From Chitinophagales bacterium (lineage in GTDB: Bacteria > Bacteroidota > Bacteroidia > Chitinophagales > LD1), in contig JAEUVA010000038.1 in assembly GCA_016787045.1 (NCBI GenBank), forward strand, positions 1 to 64,000: a DNA stretch of 64,000 nt. Reading direction: 5' to 3'. Positions 8,165-18,088 of this stretch are shown piece after piece. The notes under the pieces are model-generated. The model saw nothing but the letters and a program-made list of their open reading frames with translations, ran no database searches and had not been told where the DNA came from. Numbering within the stretch: the first letter of the stretch is position 1; every line of letters starts with the position of its first letter. The position numbers and the translations under genes are program-made.

Positions 8165-8671
8165 ATGAGGTGGTTATCGGCTGCACTTCTTTTTATGCTG
8201 GTGAGTGGCTGTAAAAAAGAACCCGTAGTGATGTATGACTTTACCACACAAACTATTACCGACAGCAGTTGCCAAATCATTGCTGAAGACCCTACCGACT
8301 GGACTTATGACCAATATTGGACTCGCACTGATAGTTTGTTTGTACTATTTAATGATAACCTCACTACATCAGACACCACCACAGGTTGGGTAAGAGTAGA
8401 ACCCCTGTGCCCAAACCCCACTAGCAAGAGTTTTACGCTAAAGATACACAGCACCAAGCCGGCCAAAGCTCGTTTTGCTATAGTAAATACTGACTTAGAA
8501 ATGGTGTACTACGCATCGCGCATTGTACATGGCGACACGGTTATCCAAAAATTTGACCTCAGCGGATATTCGTCTATACTCCCACAGCAAAATTACCGGT
8601 TGTATTATGCCTTCTTTACCGGCAAAAACCGGATGTACTACCGGGGGCATGGAGATTTTAGGGTAGAATAG
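8165..8671 (+). CDS. Small lipoprotein of unknown function
   Basis: A 168-residue protein with a lipobox (LVSGCKKE, Cys16). The body is beta-rich; 'PLCPNPTSKSFTLKIHSTKPAKARFAIVNTD' resembles the strand pattern of a T9SS type A-like or Ig-like domain, here in mid-protein and not at the C-terminus. It starts 5 bases after the carbonic anhydrase stop and may share its transcript. No function can be assigned. Confidence 0.75.
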   Translation: MRWLSAALLFMLVSGCKKEPVVMYDFTTQTITDSSCQIIAEDPTDWTYDQYWTRTDSLFVLFNDNLTTSDTTTGWVRVEPLCPNPTSKSFTLKIHSTKPAKARFAIVNTDLEMVYYASRIVHGDTVIQKFDLSGYSSILPQQNYRLYYAFFTGKNRMYYRGHGDFRVE

Positions 8672-8789
8672 TGTACACCAATCGGGCTACCGTGCATCAT
8701 TTTATTACCAACTACCCATCCAACTATTCTCTAAAAAATTACATCTTTACTGAACTGTAGCTTAGCTAAAGTTTAACCCAAAAAGAAAA

Positions 8790-11700
8790 ATGAAATACGC
8801 TTATATTCTTCGCTCATTTATTTTTGCATTAGCTGTTATTTTAGCTTGTACTGTTGCAGCACAGCCCGGCTGCCCAAGTGTAAATGCAGGAAGCAACCAA
8901 ACTTTGCCTTGCGGTGTAACGTGTACCAATCTTACCGCTACATACTTCAATACAGGAAATACTAATAGTTATGCGGTAAGCACCATTCCTTATACGCCAT
9001 TTAGCTATACGGCCGGTACCAGTATATTGGTGAATCAAGATGATATTTGGTCTTCGGCCATCAACCTGCCATTTACTTTTTGCTTTTTTGGAAATGCTTA
9101 CAATCAACTAACCGTTGGTGCTAATGGGTTGGTTTCTTTCAACGTAGCTGCTACAGCCGGGCAGTATTGCCAGTGGAATACTACAACAGGCGGCACCTTC
9201 CCAACCAATGGTATGTACACTAATGTCATCATGGGAGCGTATCACGATATTGACCCTAGTTTAGGCGGTACCGTTCGTTATCAGATAATTGGTTCTGCGC
9301 CTTGCCGTATTTTTGTGGTGTCGTGGAATAACGTGCCCATGTATGATGATATTTTCTTAGTCGGCTCTTGCTGGAATGTGCCCAGAGCCACTCATCAGAT
9401 TGCTATTTACGAAACCACCAATGTAGTTGAGGTGTATATTCAAAATAAAAGCTCTTGCTCTGGATGGAACAACGGCCTTGCATCGGTAGGTATTCAAAAC
9501 GATGCCGGTACGGTGGCCTACATGGCACCTGGCTGGAACAACTCTGTATGGAATGCCTCTAACCAAGGCCGCAGATTTACGCCCAACGGCACCAGCATTG
9601 TAAACTTAGAATGGCTGCAAGCCGGTAACGTGATTGGTACCGGTGCTACCATCAACGTATGCCCCACTGCCGCTACTACATACACTGCACGGGCTACATA
9701 CACTCCATGTAATGGCGGTACTCCGGTGGTGGTAACCAGTAATGTAACCGTTACGCCCAACTCTACCTTTCAGGCGGCAATTGATTCTTCAAGAAATGTT
9801 AGCTGTAATGGAGCGAATAACGGTGCCGCTTATGCACATGTATCCGGTGGCCTTCCTCCTGTAAACTACGGCTGGAATACCGCACCCAATCAAACTACCA
9901 TCACTGGTTTGGCTCCGGCCACATACACCTTTACCGCCAGCGATGGCTCAGGGTGTACCATTACCAACAGCGTTACCATAACTCAACCACCTGCGTTAAC
10001 TACAAACGTTCCAAGTGTAACACAAACTAACTGCTCGGGCACCGGCACAGGCACACTCACCGCTACCGCTAGTGGTGGTACTCCTCCATATACCTTTGCA
10101 TGGAGCAGTTCTGCACAAACCGATTCTATTTTAGACAATGTATCTGCGGGTACCTATACTTTAACCGTAACAGACGCCAACAACTGCACAGCTACTGCCA
10201 CCGGCACACTAACCATACAGGTTGGTGGCAATACTGTTTCGCTTAACCCTCCGGCAATTACCAATGTATCGTGTAATGGTGGTAGCAACGGCAGCATTAC
10301 TGCTTCAGCAACCGGGGGCAGTGGCACATTTACATACAGTTGGAGTAATGCTCAAAGCGGAGCCACTATCAGTTCGCTGGCGCAAGGCAGTTACACAGTA
10401 AGCGTGAATGACGGAGCCGGATGCACCGTATCGGCTACCTACAATGTAACTCAACCTACAGCGCTTACCCTTAACGCCCCTAACATTACCAACATTGGTT
10501 GCTCTGGAGCAACATCCGGAAGCATTACTGCTAACCCCACCGGTGGCACTCCCGCTTACACCTACAGTTGGACAAAAGTATCTAACAGCCAATCGCTCAG
10601 CGGGCAAACCATTAGTAACCTGCAACCCGATACTTACACGCTCACTGTTACCGACTTAAATTCTTGCAGCGTAACGGCTACTCACCAAATTACTTCTACT
10701 CCTCCACTTACGTTTACACAATCGCAAACCAACGTATCTTGTAATGGTGGTAATGACGGTTCAGCCACTATTACCATCACCAGCGGACAAGCTCCTATAC
10801 AATACAACTGGAATGGTGGCGGCAATACCAATACTAACCCCCTTACGGGTGTTATTGCTGGTGCAGTTAACGTAACTGTAACCGATGCTAACCAATGCAC
10901 CGGAACAGCTACTTTTACTATAACACAACCTTCCGCAGTTCAAATCACTACCCCTCAACTAACACCTGTTAGTTGCTTTGGAGGAAATGATGGTGCTATC
11001 ACCATTACCACCACCGGAGGTACAGGCGCCATCACCGCAAATTGGAGTAATGGACAAACCAACAACAATACCATTTCTGCGTTGGTTGCTAATACATACA
11101 CTGTAACAGCTACCGACCAAAACAACTGCTCTACCACAGCCAGTTACACTATTACAGAGCCGGTCGCATTGGTTATCACGGCTCCTAACATCACCAACAT
11201 TGGTTGCGGAGGCGGTACCGGTTCAATCACGGTAAACCATACCGGTGGCACGGCTAACTATAACTACAACTGGTTTCGCCCAAGCGATAACCAAACCTTT
11301 ACCGGAAAAACTATTACCGGATTAACCGCAGATAATTATGATGTAACCGTTACTGATGGAAACGGATGCAGTATGTCTGCTACATACACCATCACCCAAC
11401 CTTTGGCTATAGTTTTCACTCAACAACAAACAGATGTAACCTGCTTTGGTGGTAGCGATGGTACCGCTCAAATTAACGTAACCAGTGGCACCTTGCCATA
11501 CAGTTACAATTGGAATGGCACCGGTAACACTCTAAACAATGTGTTAAGTAATATTGGAGCTGGCATAGTGAACGTAACCGTGAGCGATGCCAACTGCTCT
11601 GCTACTGCAACTTTTACTATTGCACAACCCAGTGCTGTTGCAGTTAACTTGGTTTCACTGAGTAATGTTACTTGCAATGGCGCCAACGATGGTAGCATAC

Positions 11701-13124
11701 AAGTAAATGCCATAGGAGGCACACCAAACAATAGTGCACCTGCTTATCAGTTTTTGTGGAATACAAATCCTCCGCAAAACACTTCTGCTGCCAATAACCT
11801 GGGGCAAGGGACTTACACCGTTGTAGCTACAGATATGAATGGATGTACCGGCACTCAGACATACAACATTACAGAGCCGGCACCTATGAACACCACACTC
11901 ACCGCTACAGATGCCACCTGCTATGGAGCTACTAACGGTAGCGCTGAGGCCACCGTGCAAGGCGGCAATCCACCATACAGTTATTTGTGGAGCGACCCCA
12001 ATGCACAAACTACCGCTAAGGCAACCGCTTTAGCCGCATCGCTGTATCTTGTAGTGGTTACCGATGCAAATGGGTGTACATCAGGCGGTTCAATTTTACT
12101 GAATGAACCTACCGAACTATTGATTACCACTTCGGCCACTGCAGTAAAATGCCCGGGCGATGAAAACGGTACCATTACTGTAAATGCAACGGGTGCTACT
12201 GCACCATACAACTACTCGGTAACTTTAGATTTTGCCAATTTCATTTTTACCACCAATGGAGTTGCTGAAGGATTAAAAGTAGGCATGTACAATGTGGTGG
12301 TGTCTGATAACAACGGTTGTACCAAAGTTGTGCAACAATATGTACCCGATGCACTGCCCGATAACTTTACTGCTTATACCGACTCTACTTCGTGCTATGG
12401 CCCCAATTATGCGGATGGTTCAGCACATATCATTTCTACCTCTATGACCAATGGTCCTTACTTGTATAGTATAGATGGTGGTGGCCAACAGTACAGTGGC
12501 GATTTTTACTTTTTGAGTGCCGGGGCGCATACCATTACTGCTGTTAGCAACTTTGGGTGCGTTAGCGAAATACCCGTGGTGGTATTGCAACCACTGCCAA
12601 TTATTGTAGATGTAATACCCGACACAGTTGTTTTAGCTTTGGGCGAAACCCAACAAGTACAAACCGTGTTTTTAAATGCCACCAACGTTACCTACAACTG
12701 GGAGAATACCCTTGGCCTGAGCTGTACAGATTGCCCCAACCCATTTGTTACGGCCTACCAAACCGGCAACTATGTAGTGGTGGTAAGTGAGCAAAATGGA
12801 TCTTCTACATGCTATGGCTCTGCAACTTTACATGTAAGTGTTTTGCCACAACAACCCGTTTTTGTCCCCAATGCTTTCTCACCAAATGGCGATGGCAACA
12901 ACGATGTGTTTATGATTTTTGGCGAAGGCATCAGCACCGTTAATCTGACCATTTTTAACCGCTGGGGCGAGTTGATTTTTGAAAGCAGCAACCAATACGA
13001 TGGATGGGATGGCACCTACAAAGGCGTTTTACAAAATCCTTCGGTGTTTACCTACAATGCCCGAATCACTTATCTCAACGGAAAGAAAACCGAGAAAAAA
13101 GGCACTGTAACGTTGATGCGCTAA
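8790..13124 (+). CDS. Giant SprB-repeat adhesin with T9SS type B C-terminal domain
   Basis: A 1444-residue cell-surface protein. A signal peptide is followed by Gln (AAQ). Residues about 30-320 form an N-terminal domain with 'PFTFCFFGNAYNQLTVGANGLVSF', seen in other gliding-associated proteins. From about 335 to 1210 there are some twelve SprB-type repeats of 70-85 residues, each with a core such as 'NVSCNGGSNGSI' and 'GTYTVTVTDANGC'. The C-terminal 88 residues (FVPNAFSPNGDGNNDVF..NRWGELIFE..YDGWDGTYKG) are the gliding motility-associated, type B T9SS signal. SprB-like proteins are moved along the surface as adhesins in gliding. The outer membrane gene that follows could be its partner, as type B substrates often have a PorP/SprF-like neighbour. 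Confidence 0.95.
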   Translation: MKYAYILRSFIFALAVILACTVAAQPGCPSVNAGSNQTLPCGVTCTNLTATYFNTGNTNSYAVSTIPYTPFSYTAGTSILVNQDDIWSSAINLPFTFCFFGNAYNQLTVGANGLVSFNVAATAGQYCQWNTTTGGTFPTNGMYTNVIMGAYHDIDPSLGGTVRYQIIGSAPCRIFVVSWNNVPMYDDIFLVGSCWNVPRATHQIAIYETTNVVEVYIQNKSSCSGWNNGLASVGIQNDAGTVAYMAPGWNNSVWNASNQGRRFTPNGTSIVNLEWLQAGNVIGTGATINVCPTAATTYTARATYTPCNGGTPVVVTSNVTVTPNSTFQAAIDSSRNVSCNGANNGAAYAHVSGGLPPVNYGWNTAPNQTTITGLAPATYTFTASDGSGCTITNSVTITQPPALTTNVPSVTQTNCSGTGTGTLTATASGGTPPYTFAWSSSAQTDSILDNVSAGTYTLTVTDANNCTATATGTLTIQVGGNTVSLNPPAITNVSCNGGSNGSITASATGGSGTFTYSWSNAQSGATISSLAQGSYTVSVNDGAGCTVSATYNVTQPTALTLNAPNITNIGCSGATSGSITANPTGGTPAYTYSWTKVSNSQSLSGQTISNLQPDTYTLTVTDLNSCSVTATHQITSTPPLTFTQSQTNVSCNGGNDGSATITITSGQAPIQYNWNGGGNTNTNPLTGVIAGAVNVTVTDANQCTGTATFTITQPSAVQITTPQLTPVSCFGGNDGAITITTTGGTGAITANWSNGQTNNNTISALVANTYTVTATDQNNCSTTASYTITEPVALVITAPNITNIGCGGGTGSITVNHTGGTANYNYNWFRPSDNQTFTGKTITGLTADNYDVTVTDGNGCSMSATYTITQPLAIVFTQQQTDVTCFGGSDGTAQINVTSGTLPYSYNWNGTGNTLNNVLSNIGAGIVNVTVSDANCSATATFTIAQPSAVAVNLVSLSNVTCNGANDGSIQVNAIGGTPNNSAPAYQFLWNTNPPQNTSAANNLGQGTYTVVATDMNGCTGTQTYNITEPAPMNTTLTATDATCYGATNGSAEATVQGGNPPYSYLWSDPNAQTTAKATALAASLYLVVVTDANGCTSGGSILLNEPTELLITTSATAVKCPGDENGTITVNATGATAPYNYSVTLDFANFIFTTNGVAEGLKVGMYNVVVSDNNGCTKVVQQYVPDALPDNFTAYTDSTSCYGPNYADGSAHIISTSMTNGPYLYSIDGGGQQYSGDFYFLSAGAHTITAVSNFGCVSEIPVVVLQPLPIIVDVIPDTVVLALGETQQVQTVFLNATNVTYNWENTLGLSCTDCPNPFVTAYQTGNYVVVVSEQNGSSTCYGSATLHVSVLPQQPVFVPNAFSPNGDGNNDVFMIFGEGISTVNLTIFNRWGELIFESSNQYDGWDGTYKGVLQNPSVFTYNARITYLNGKKTEKKGTVTLMR

Positions 13125-13173
13125 TGCTCCGCATCGGTTATTGCTTGTCTTTTTAAATTGTATTTCTTTGGAA

Positions 13174-14301
13174 GTGGTGTACAGAGTATTGCTTATTTTC
13201 CTTTTGCTTCCCGCTGTTGTAGTAGCTCAACAACCTTTTTCAGGCACTATCAATCTCGATTCGCTGAGCGAAGAAGATGCCGCTTTGTTGGAAATGTACC
13301 GCGATTCGTTTTTGAGCGAACTGGCTGATATGAAAATGGTGCTCCGGCAAATGCGCAAAAAGCCAATAGATACCACTGTGGCTTTAATGAACACAAAATC
13401 GCATGTAGAAATAACTACCGATGTACAAGGCCCCATCTATGCCAATGGGCGTAATGTGGGACTGAGCGGTGCCGCATTTTTTCCATCTGTTTTGTATTAT
13501 CACAAAACAGGGTTGTATGCCGCAGGCGCATTGGGTTTCTATACCGATAGTTTTATGCGGAAGGCCGCAAAGCTTCCCGTTGCCAGTTTATCTGCGGGCT
13601 ACTACAAAACCTTCTATAAGTACTGGACATTTTCTGCCGGCTATAACCGCAGCTTTTTAATGTATGCCGATTCTTTTTACTCCGGCCTGCTCAACAACAG
13701 CTTGAGCATTTCGAACAGCTATAACTTTTGGGGGTATGTAACGCTTACCGCCAATGTGGCCGCTTCATGGAGCAGCAATTTATTGCGAAACAAACTGCTA
13801 AAACTGAGCCCGGTTAACTCTCGTTCATTTAAACAAGTTACACAAGATTACCGTCAGGCGTATGCCATGTATCTCCATTTAAACCTGAGTAGAAACTTTA
13901 CTTTTTTTAATGTGTTGGGCGCAAAAGTTTTCAGCATTACCCCCTCATTCTCGGCTCAGTTTGGGCACGATAACCAAGCATTTATTTTGAGAAACATTAC
14001 CACTCAACAGCAACAACAACCCCCTAAGCCGGGGCAGCCGCCTCCTCCCCCATCCACCCCAACTTTACAGTACAACAACTTTTTTGGATTGCTCAACTTA
14101 CAACCATCTTTAAGTTTAGATTGGCGTATCCGAAACCTGGAAATTTATGCCGGATGTTATTTGGCCATTCCGTTTAACGACTACAACACTACTACACAAA
14201 TACGAACAGTAAACCCAAAAAAGTATTATCCTTTTGGGCAGGGTGGTATAAAGTATTTGTTTAGAGTACAAAAAATAAAAAAACCGAAACCCGCTAACTA
14301 A
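13174..14301 (+). CDS. Predicted outer membrane beta-barrel protein
   Basis: About 375 residues. A strong signal peptide (VYRVLLIFLLLPAVVVAQ) is cleaved before Gln. A helical segment (residues about 30-70) precedes many amphipathic strands, and a low-complexity QQQQQPPKPGQPPPPPS loop lies near residue 285, consistent with an extracellular loop of a barrel. It is 49 bases after the SprB-like adhesin, the place where PorP/SprF-family partners usually lie, but I do not see a clear PorP/SprF signature. The start is uncertain: no ATG fits, and TTG 13141, TTG 13168, GTG 13174 and GTG 13177 are all in frame. Confidence 0.7.
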   Translation: MVYRVLLIFLLLPAVVVAQQPFSGTINLDSLSEEDAALLEMYRDSFLSELADMKMVLRQMRKKPIDTTVALMNTKSHVEITTDVQGPIYANGRNVGLSGAAFFPSVLYYHKTGLYAAGALGFYTDSFMRKAAKLPVASLSAGYYKTFYKYWTFSAGYNRSFLMYADSFYSGLLNNSLSISNSYNFWGYVTLTANVAASWSSNLLRNKLLKLSPVNSRSFKQVTQDYRQAYAMYLHLNLSRNFTFFNVLGAKVFSITPSFSAQFGHDNQAFILRNITTQQQQQPPKPGQPPPPPSTPTLQYNNFFGLLNLQPSLSLDWRIRNLEIYAGCYLAIPFNDYNTTTQIRTVNPKKYYPFGQGGIKYLFRVQKIKKPKPAN

Positions 14302-14327
14302 ACTGGCACGATTACGGTAATATACGA

Positions 14328-15119
14328 ATGATGATTACACGCACCTTTTTTAGGGGAATTGTGATAGCTGCTCTAATGGGTTTTGCAGGAGGAGTTGCCC
14401 TTCTGCAGTCGTATTCAATAAAATCTGAACTGGCAGTAGCTGATAACTTTGGCAATTTTTATGTGGCAGGCAAAAACAGGTTGGCAAAGTATTCCACAGA
14501 AGGTAAATACCTGTTTCCGTACGAAGAATTTCGTTATGGTAAGATTGGTGCAATAGACCCTACCAATCCGCTTAAACTGATGGTCTATTTCCCAGATTTT
14601 TCTACAGCAGTGTTTTTAGATAAGTTTTTATCTCCCCTTAGCACGCTCAACTTTTTTGAACTCGGCTATCAAAACATCACTGCCGTAGCTTCATCGGTTG
14701 ATGGTAAGGTGTGGTTTTACGACAATGTAGATTTTAAACTCAAAAAAATTGATGAAACCGGAAAAGTGTTTCGCGAGAGCCAACCGCTAAACCTGATTTT
14801 AAAACAAACGCCTTATCCCAACTTTATGTTAGAACGCGATAATCAGGTGTATATGAATGACCCTCAATTAGGCATTTTGGTGTTTGATTTTTATGGAAGC
14901 TACGGCAAAACAATCCCCCTAAAAGGGCTTATCAAGTTTCAAGTAACACAGGGTAACATTGTTTACTTTGAAGAACAAAAACTGAAATCATATACCCCCA
15001 ACACATTTGAAACAAAAGAAGTACAGCTCCCCGATACTGCCCGATTAACCAATGCCCTAATCAGCAAAGACAAACTGCTTTTATTGAAACCAGACTCTTT
15101 GTTTTTTTATTCCTACTGA
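14328..15119 (+). CDS. Exported beta-propeller-like protein of unknown function
   Basis: A 263-residue protein with an N-terminal hydrophobic anchor or signal (residues 9-27). The body has repeated strand patterns with 'FGNFYVAGKNRLAKYSTEGKYL', 'VDGKVWFYDNVDFKLKKIDETGKVF' and 'NQVYMNDPQLGILVFDFYGSY', which look like NHL/six-bladed propeller blades (aromatic then Asp or Gly turn). Two ATG codons in tandem (14328, 14331) can start it. It is 26 bases after the outer membrane protein gene and may be in its operon. I do not recognise a catalytic motif. Confidence 0.75.
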   Translation: MMITRTFFRGIVIAALMGFAGGVALLQSYSIKSELAVADNFGNFYVAGKNRLAKYSTEGKYLFPYEEFRYGKIGAIDPTNPLKLMVYFPDFSTAVFLDKFLSPLSTLNFFELGYQNITAVASSVDGKVWFYDNVDFKLKKIDETGKVFRESQPLNLILKQTPYPNFMLERDNQVYMNDPQLGILVFDFYGSYGKTIPLKGLIKFQVTQGNIVYFEEQKLKSYTPNTFETKEVQLPDTARLTNALISKDKLLLLKPDSLFFYSY

Positions 15120-15130
15120 GCAAATTCACC

Positions 15131-15159
15131 TTTGCAGTTTCAGAATTATTCTACCTTCA
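15131..15159 (+). promoter_or_regulatory. Candidate promoter of SGNH hydrolase gene
   Basis: TTTG (15131-15134) and TACCTTCA (15152-15159) are separated by 17 bases, near the Bacteroidota TTTG / TAnnTTTG layout, with two mismatches in the -7 box. The ATG is 22 bases downstream. Confidence 0.3.
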
Positions 15160-15180
15160 TGTTGCTAACCAAAAATAAAC

Positions 15181-16821
15181 ATGAAGAAATCTTTACTTCT
15201 TTCCATTGCAGTACTTGCCGTTTCGTTAAATCTATCTGCCCAATGTACAGAAACCTCCAAAACAAAAGTGCTACTGATAGGCGATAGCTGGGCCTCGTTT
15301 ATGAACATAGACCAAACCATTAACAACGCCATGAAAAACTGGGGCCACTCGGGCGTAAAGTATATCAGCAATACCACAGTGGCAGAAAATGGCGCTGAAA
15401 CCAATGATTTTTTAACGGCAAATAAGCTCAATGCCATCAAAACACTGTTTGCACAAAACCCCGATATAGAAGTGGTACATGTAAGCATAGGCGGAAACGA
15501 TTTTCTAGGCGATTGGAAAAAGAGTTTTTCTGCCGGCAAAACCGATACTCTGTTTTTTGATGTCAAGCAACGCCTACTCGCCATATTTGACTCGTTGAAA
15601 TCATACAAGCCGGGAGTGCAGATTGTATGGAGCGGCTATTGCTATCCAAACTTTAAAGAAGTGATTAATACATCCAGTTTGGGTAGTAATCATCCTTTTT
15701 ACGGCACCTGGCAAAAAATGGAGTTTCCGGACTTTATAGAGATAAACAATCTGCTCAATAGAGTATCTGACTCGGTAGCTTCTTATGCCGCCAACGATCC
15801 TCAATTACATTTTGTGCCCGCTACCGGCATTTTGCAATACACTTATGGTCAAACTACAGCTTTGGGCGTGGCTCCGGGAGGTACTTATCCTGCATATACC
15901 GTGCCGCTACCTTATGGAGATCCTAACTACCCCTCCAACAAAAACTCCATGCGCGATTACTTTTTGACCAAAGATTGTTTTCACCTTTCACCGGCTGCTT
16001 ACTTAGATTTCATAGAATATCAAGTACAAAAATTTTATCATAAATTTTTCATGAATGATTTTTATGTATTGAGCGAAAACACTAACACCGGCTCTGTATC
16101 TTCTCAAGGAAACGTTTCATCCACTCTATCGGTTGGCGAGTCTGCCGGAGAAACATTTGCCAGCGTATTGTCATTCAATACCTCTGCCATGTACGACACT
16201 ACTTTAGCCAAAGCCAGTGTATTTATCCGCAGAGAGTCACTAACCGGAACAAATCCCATCACCGGAAATCTTCAACTGAAAATTAAAAGTGGCTCATTTA
16301 GCGGCAATGCCACTGTTGAAGCTGCCGACTACAACGCAGCGGGCGATGCCAACGGCTCTGCCTGTTTGTTTGGCGTAAGCAATACCGACAAAAAGTGGTT
16401 CCGCTTGGATTTGCCTTCATCGTTCTTGCCTTTCATTACAAAAAATAATCCTGTGCAAATTAGTGTTGCGCCTTCTGCCGGTTTCACTGGTGGTAAAGTA
16501 ACTTTATCTAACGCCAGCAACCCTGAGTTTGCTCCGGTGCTTAATATGGTTTACGGCCAAACCCCGGTTGGCCTTACCGATGAAAAAGGAAATGAGATAC
16601 AACTGCTTTTGTTCCCTAATCCGGCAAATAATGTGCTGAATGTGCAGGTTACAAACGCCACCATTACGGGTATAGAAATTACTGATGTAGTGGGTCGTAT
16701 ATTGCCAGCTACGCTTAGTTCCAATGGCAGCATCAACATACAACACTTGAGTGCCGGCAATTACTTTTTGAAAGTAATGACCACAGCCGGACAAACCGTA
16801 AAACAGTTTGTAAAAGAATAG
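15181..16821 (+). CDS. Secreted SGNH/GDSL hydrolase with T9SS type A sorting domain
   Basis: A 546-residue protein with a signal peptide cleaved before Gln (LSAQ). The SGNH domain has block I 'IGDSW' (Ser36), block III 'GGND' (Asn106) and block V 'DCFH' (Asp265, His268), the serine hydrolase triad region used by esterases and lipases. After about 285 comes a beta-rich domain with 'ASVFIRRESLTGTNPITGNLQLKIKSGSFSG', then a T9SS type A signal from about 475 (LLFPNPANNVLNVQV ... LSAGNYFLKVMTTAGQTVKQFVKE). It is therefore expected to be exported by the T9SS and attached to the surface or released. The substrate is unknown. Confidence 0.92.
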   Translation: MKKSLLLSIAVLAVSLNLSAQCTETSKTKVLLIGDSWASFMNIDQTINNAMKNWGHSGVKYISNTTVAENGAETNDFLTANKLNAIKTLFAQNPDIEVVHVSIGGNDFLGDWKKSFSAGKTDTLFFDVKQRLLAIFDSLKSYKPGVQIVWSGYCYPNFKEVINTSSLGSNHPFYGTWQKMEFPDFIEINNLLNRVSDSVASYAANDPQLHFVPATGILQYTYGQTTALGVAPGGTYPAYTVPLPYGDPNYPSNKNSMRDYFLTKDCFHLSPAAYLDFIEYQVQKFYHKFFMNDFYVLSENTNTGSVSSQGNVSSTLSVGESAGETFASVLSFNTSAMYDTTLAKASVFIRRESLTGTNPITGNLQLKIKSGSFSGNATVEAADYNAAGDANGSACLFGVSNTDKKWFRLDLPSSFLPFITKNNPVQISVAPSAGFTGGKVTLSNASNPEFAPVLNMVYGQTPVGLTDEKGNEIQLLLFPNPANNVLNVQVTNATITGIEITDVVGRILPATLSSNGSINIQHLSAGNYFLKVMTTAGQTVKQFVKE

Positions 16822-16825
16822 TTGC

Positions 16826-17506
16826 TTAAAAATGCTTTTTCGCTTCGCGAATACTAAGTGGCTTTAGTTCTACTGTTCTTAGAAAGTTAGCCACACTTAC
16901 TTTGTTGCTTTTGGCGTATTCGCGCAATGCCCAGCCGATTGCTTTTTGAATAAAGAACTCATTGCTGTGTTTTAGTTCTTTGATGTAATTGTACAGCAAC
17001 TTTTCGTTGGTCTCGTTTCTGTAATTAAGTTGAAAGAGTAGCGCAGCTCGTTGCAGCCACATATTACCGCTATCCATCCACTTACGTGTAACGGGCACTT
17101 GAAGTGAAACATTCTTCTTAAAAAAATCGCGGGTGCAATTACTGGCTGTAGAGTCTACGCTATCCCACCAACTGTTTTTGACAATCATAAACTCCATAAT
17201 AGGCACAAAACTTTCGTCTGCCTTTTTGGCAAACTTGCCGGCAAGGTCAATTGCAAAGTAGTGATACTCCCGCTCGGGTTGAGCGTAGCAGCTTTTTACA
17301 ATAGCAAACAGGTCTTGGTATTCAGGCAAACCATACGTTGCAAGGTGTTGCTTAAAAATTTCTTTGCGGGCGGGAGAGGGTATGCCCAGAAAAGGGAATA
17401 AATTCTTCATGTAAGCGCTCATCGCTAATGCTTGTTCAGCATTACTATGGGCCTCATACACTTTTTGCAATGGGAGAATGTAGTCATGAAGTTTTAGCTT
17501 TGTCAT
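16826..17506 (-). CDS. DNA alkylation repair protein (AlkD-like HEAT-repeat glycosylase)
   Basis: A 226-residue all-helical protein of the DNA alkylation repair (AlkD) family, which removes cationic alkylated bases such as 3- and 7-alkylpurines. The motif 'NSWWDSVD' (Trp113/Trp114, Asp115/Asp118) and the later 'KAIGWALREYAK' (Trp192) correspond to the aromatic and aspartate residues lining the AlkD DNA cleft. It ends 4 bases from the convergent SGNH hydrolase gene and starts 6 bases after the stop of the 3-hydroxyanthranilate dioxygenase gene on the same strand, so those two may be co-transcribed. Confidence 0.92.
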   Translation of the reverse strand: MTKLKLHDYILPLQKVYEAHSNAEQALAMSAYMKNLFPFLGIPSPARKEIFKQHLATYGLPEYQDLFAIVKSCYAQPEREYHYFAIDLAGKFAKKADESFVPIMEFMIVKNSWWDSVDSTASNCTRDFFKKNVSLQVPVTRKWMDSGNMWLQRAALLFQLNYRNETNEKLLYNYIKELKHSNEFFIQKAIGWALREYAKSNKVSVANFLRTVELKPLSIREAKKHF

Positions 17507-17512
17507 ACTGCA

Positions 17513-18031
17513 CTACTTAGGCGGCTCTAGCACACTTCCACACTTTTTACAAGTGCGCAGTTCTTCATTAGCATAAAATTTTTCCATTACGCCCGGAAGG
17601 TCTTTCACAATATCATCCACCCGCATTTTTTCTTCATATAATTTGTTGCCACAGCTTTCGCAATACCACTGAAAACCATCCTGTACATCTTTAGGTCGGG
17701 TAACTTCTACCACCAGGCCAACGGTGTTTTCAAATCTGCGGGGAGAGTGAGGTGTGCCGGCAGGGAGCAGAAAAATTTCACCTTCTTTAATGGGGATGTC
17801 AACAATCGCTCCGTCTTCTACAATCTTTAAAAGCATATCGCCTTCCAGCTGATAGAAAAACTCTTCCGTTTCGTTATAGTGAAAATCCTTGCGCTTGTTG
17901 GGTCCACCTACTACCATGATGATAAAATCATCGTTTCCCTTATACACCACCTGATTCATTACCGGTGGTTTTAATAAGTGGCGGTGCTCGTCTATCCATT
18001 GTTTAAAATTGAAGGGGCGCGTAATGGGCAT
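17513..18031 (-). CDS. nbaC: 3-hydroxyanthranilate 3,4-dioxygenase
   Basis: A 172-residue cupin dioxygenase that opens the ring of 3-hydroxyanthranilate to 2-amino-3-carboxymuconate semialdehyde in the kynurenine pathway. Iron ligands His51, Glu57 and His95, and substrate residues Arg47 and Arg99, are at the positions known for the Cupriavidus enzyme. The C-terminal half keeps the second, rubredoxin-like metal site (CESC near 124 and CKKC near 161) of the bacterial/fungal type. It is divergent from an SDR gene 57 bases away. Other genes for later steps lie at 30694 and 35721, but kynureninase and the decarboxylase are not in the window. Confidence 0.96.
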   Translation of the reverse strand: MPITRPFNFKQWIDEHRHLLKPPVMNQVVYKGNDDFIIMVVGGPNKRKDFHYNETEEFFYQLEGDMLLKIVEDGAIVDIPIKEGEIFLLPAGTPHSPRRFENTVGLVVEVTRPKDVQDGFQWYCESCGNKLYEEKMRVDDIVKDLPGVMEKFYANEELRTCKKCGSVLEPPK

Positions 18032-18043
18032 AGAGGTATATTT

Positions 18044-18051
18044 TAGATTTG
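18044..18051 (+). promoter_or_regulatory. Candidate -7 box of SDR gene
   Basis: TAGATTTG is a perfect TAnnTTTG box in the 57-base gap between divergent genes, 37 bases before the SDR ATG. No good -33 element is seen. Confidence 0.25.
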
Positions 18052-18088
18052 TGGTTTTAGATTTTTAGATTGCGAAATAAAAGTAAAA

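Noticed and set aside
9790..12400. Tandem DNA repeat or CRISPR in the long gene at 8790
   Set aside because: The periodicity is at protein level (SprB repeats) and is well diverged in DNA.
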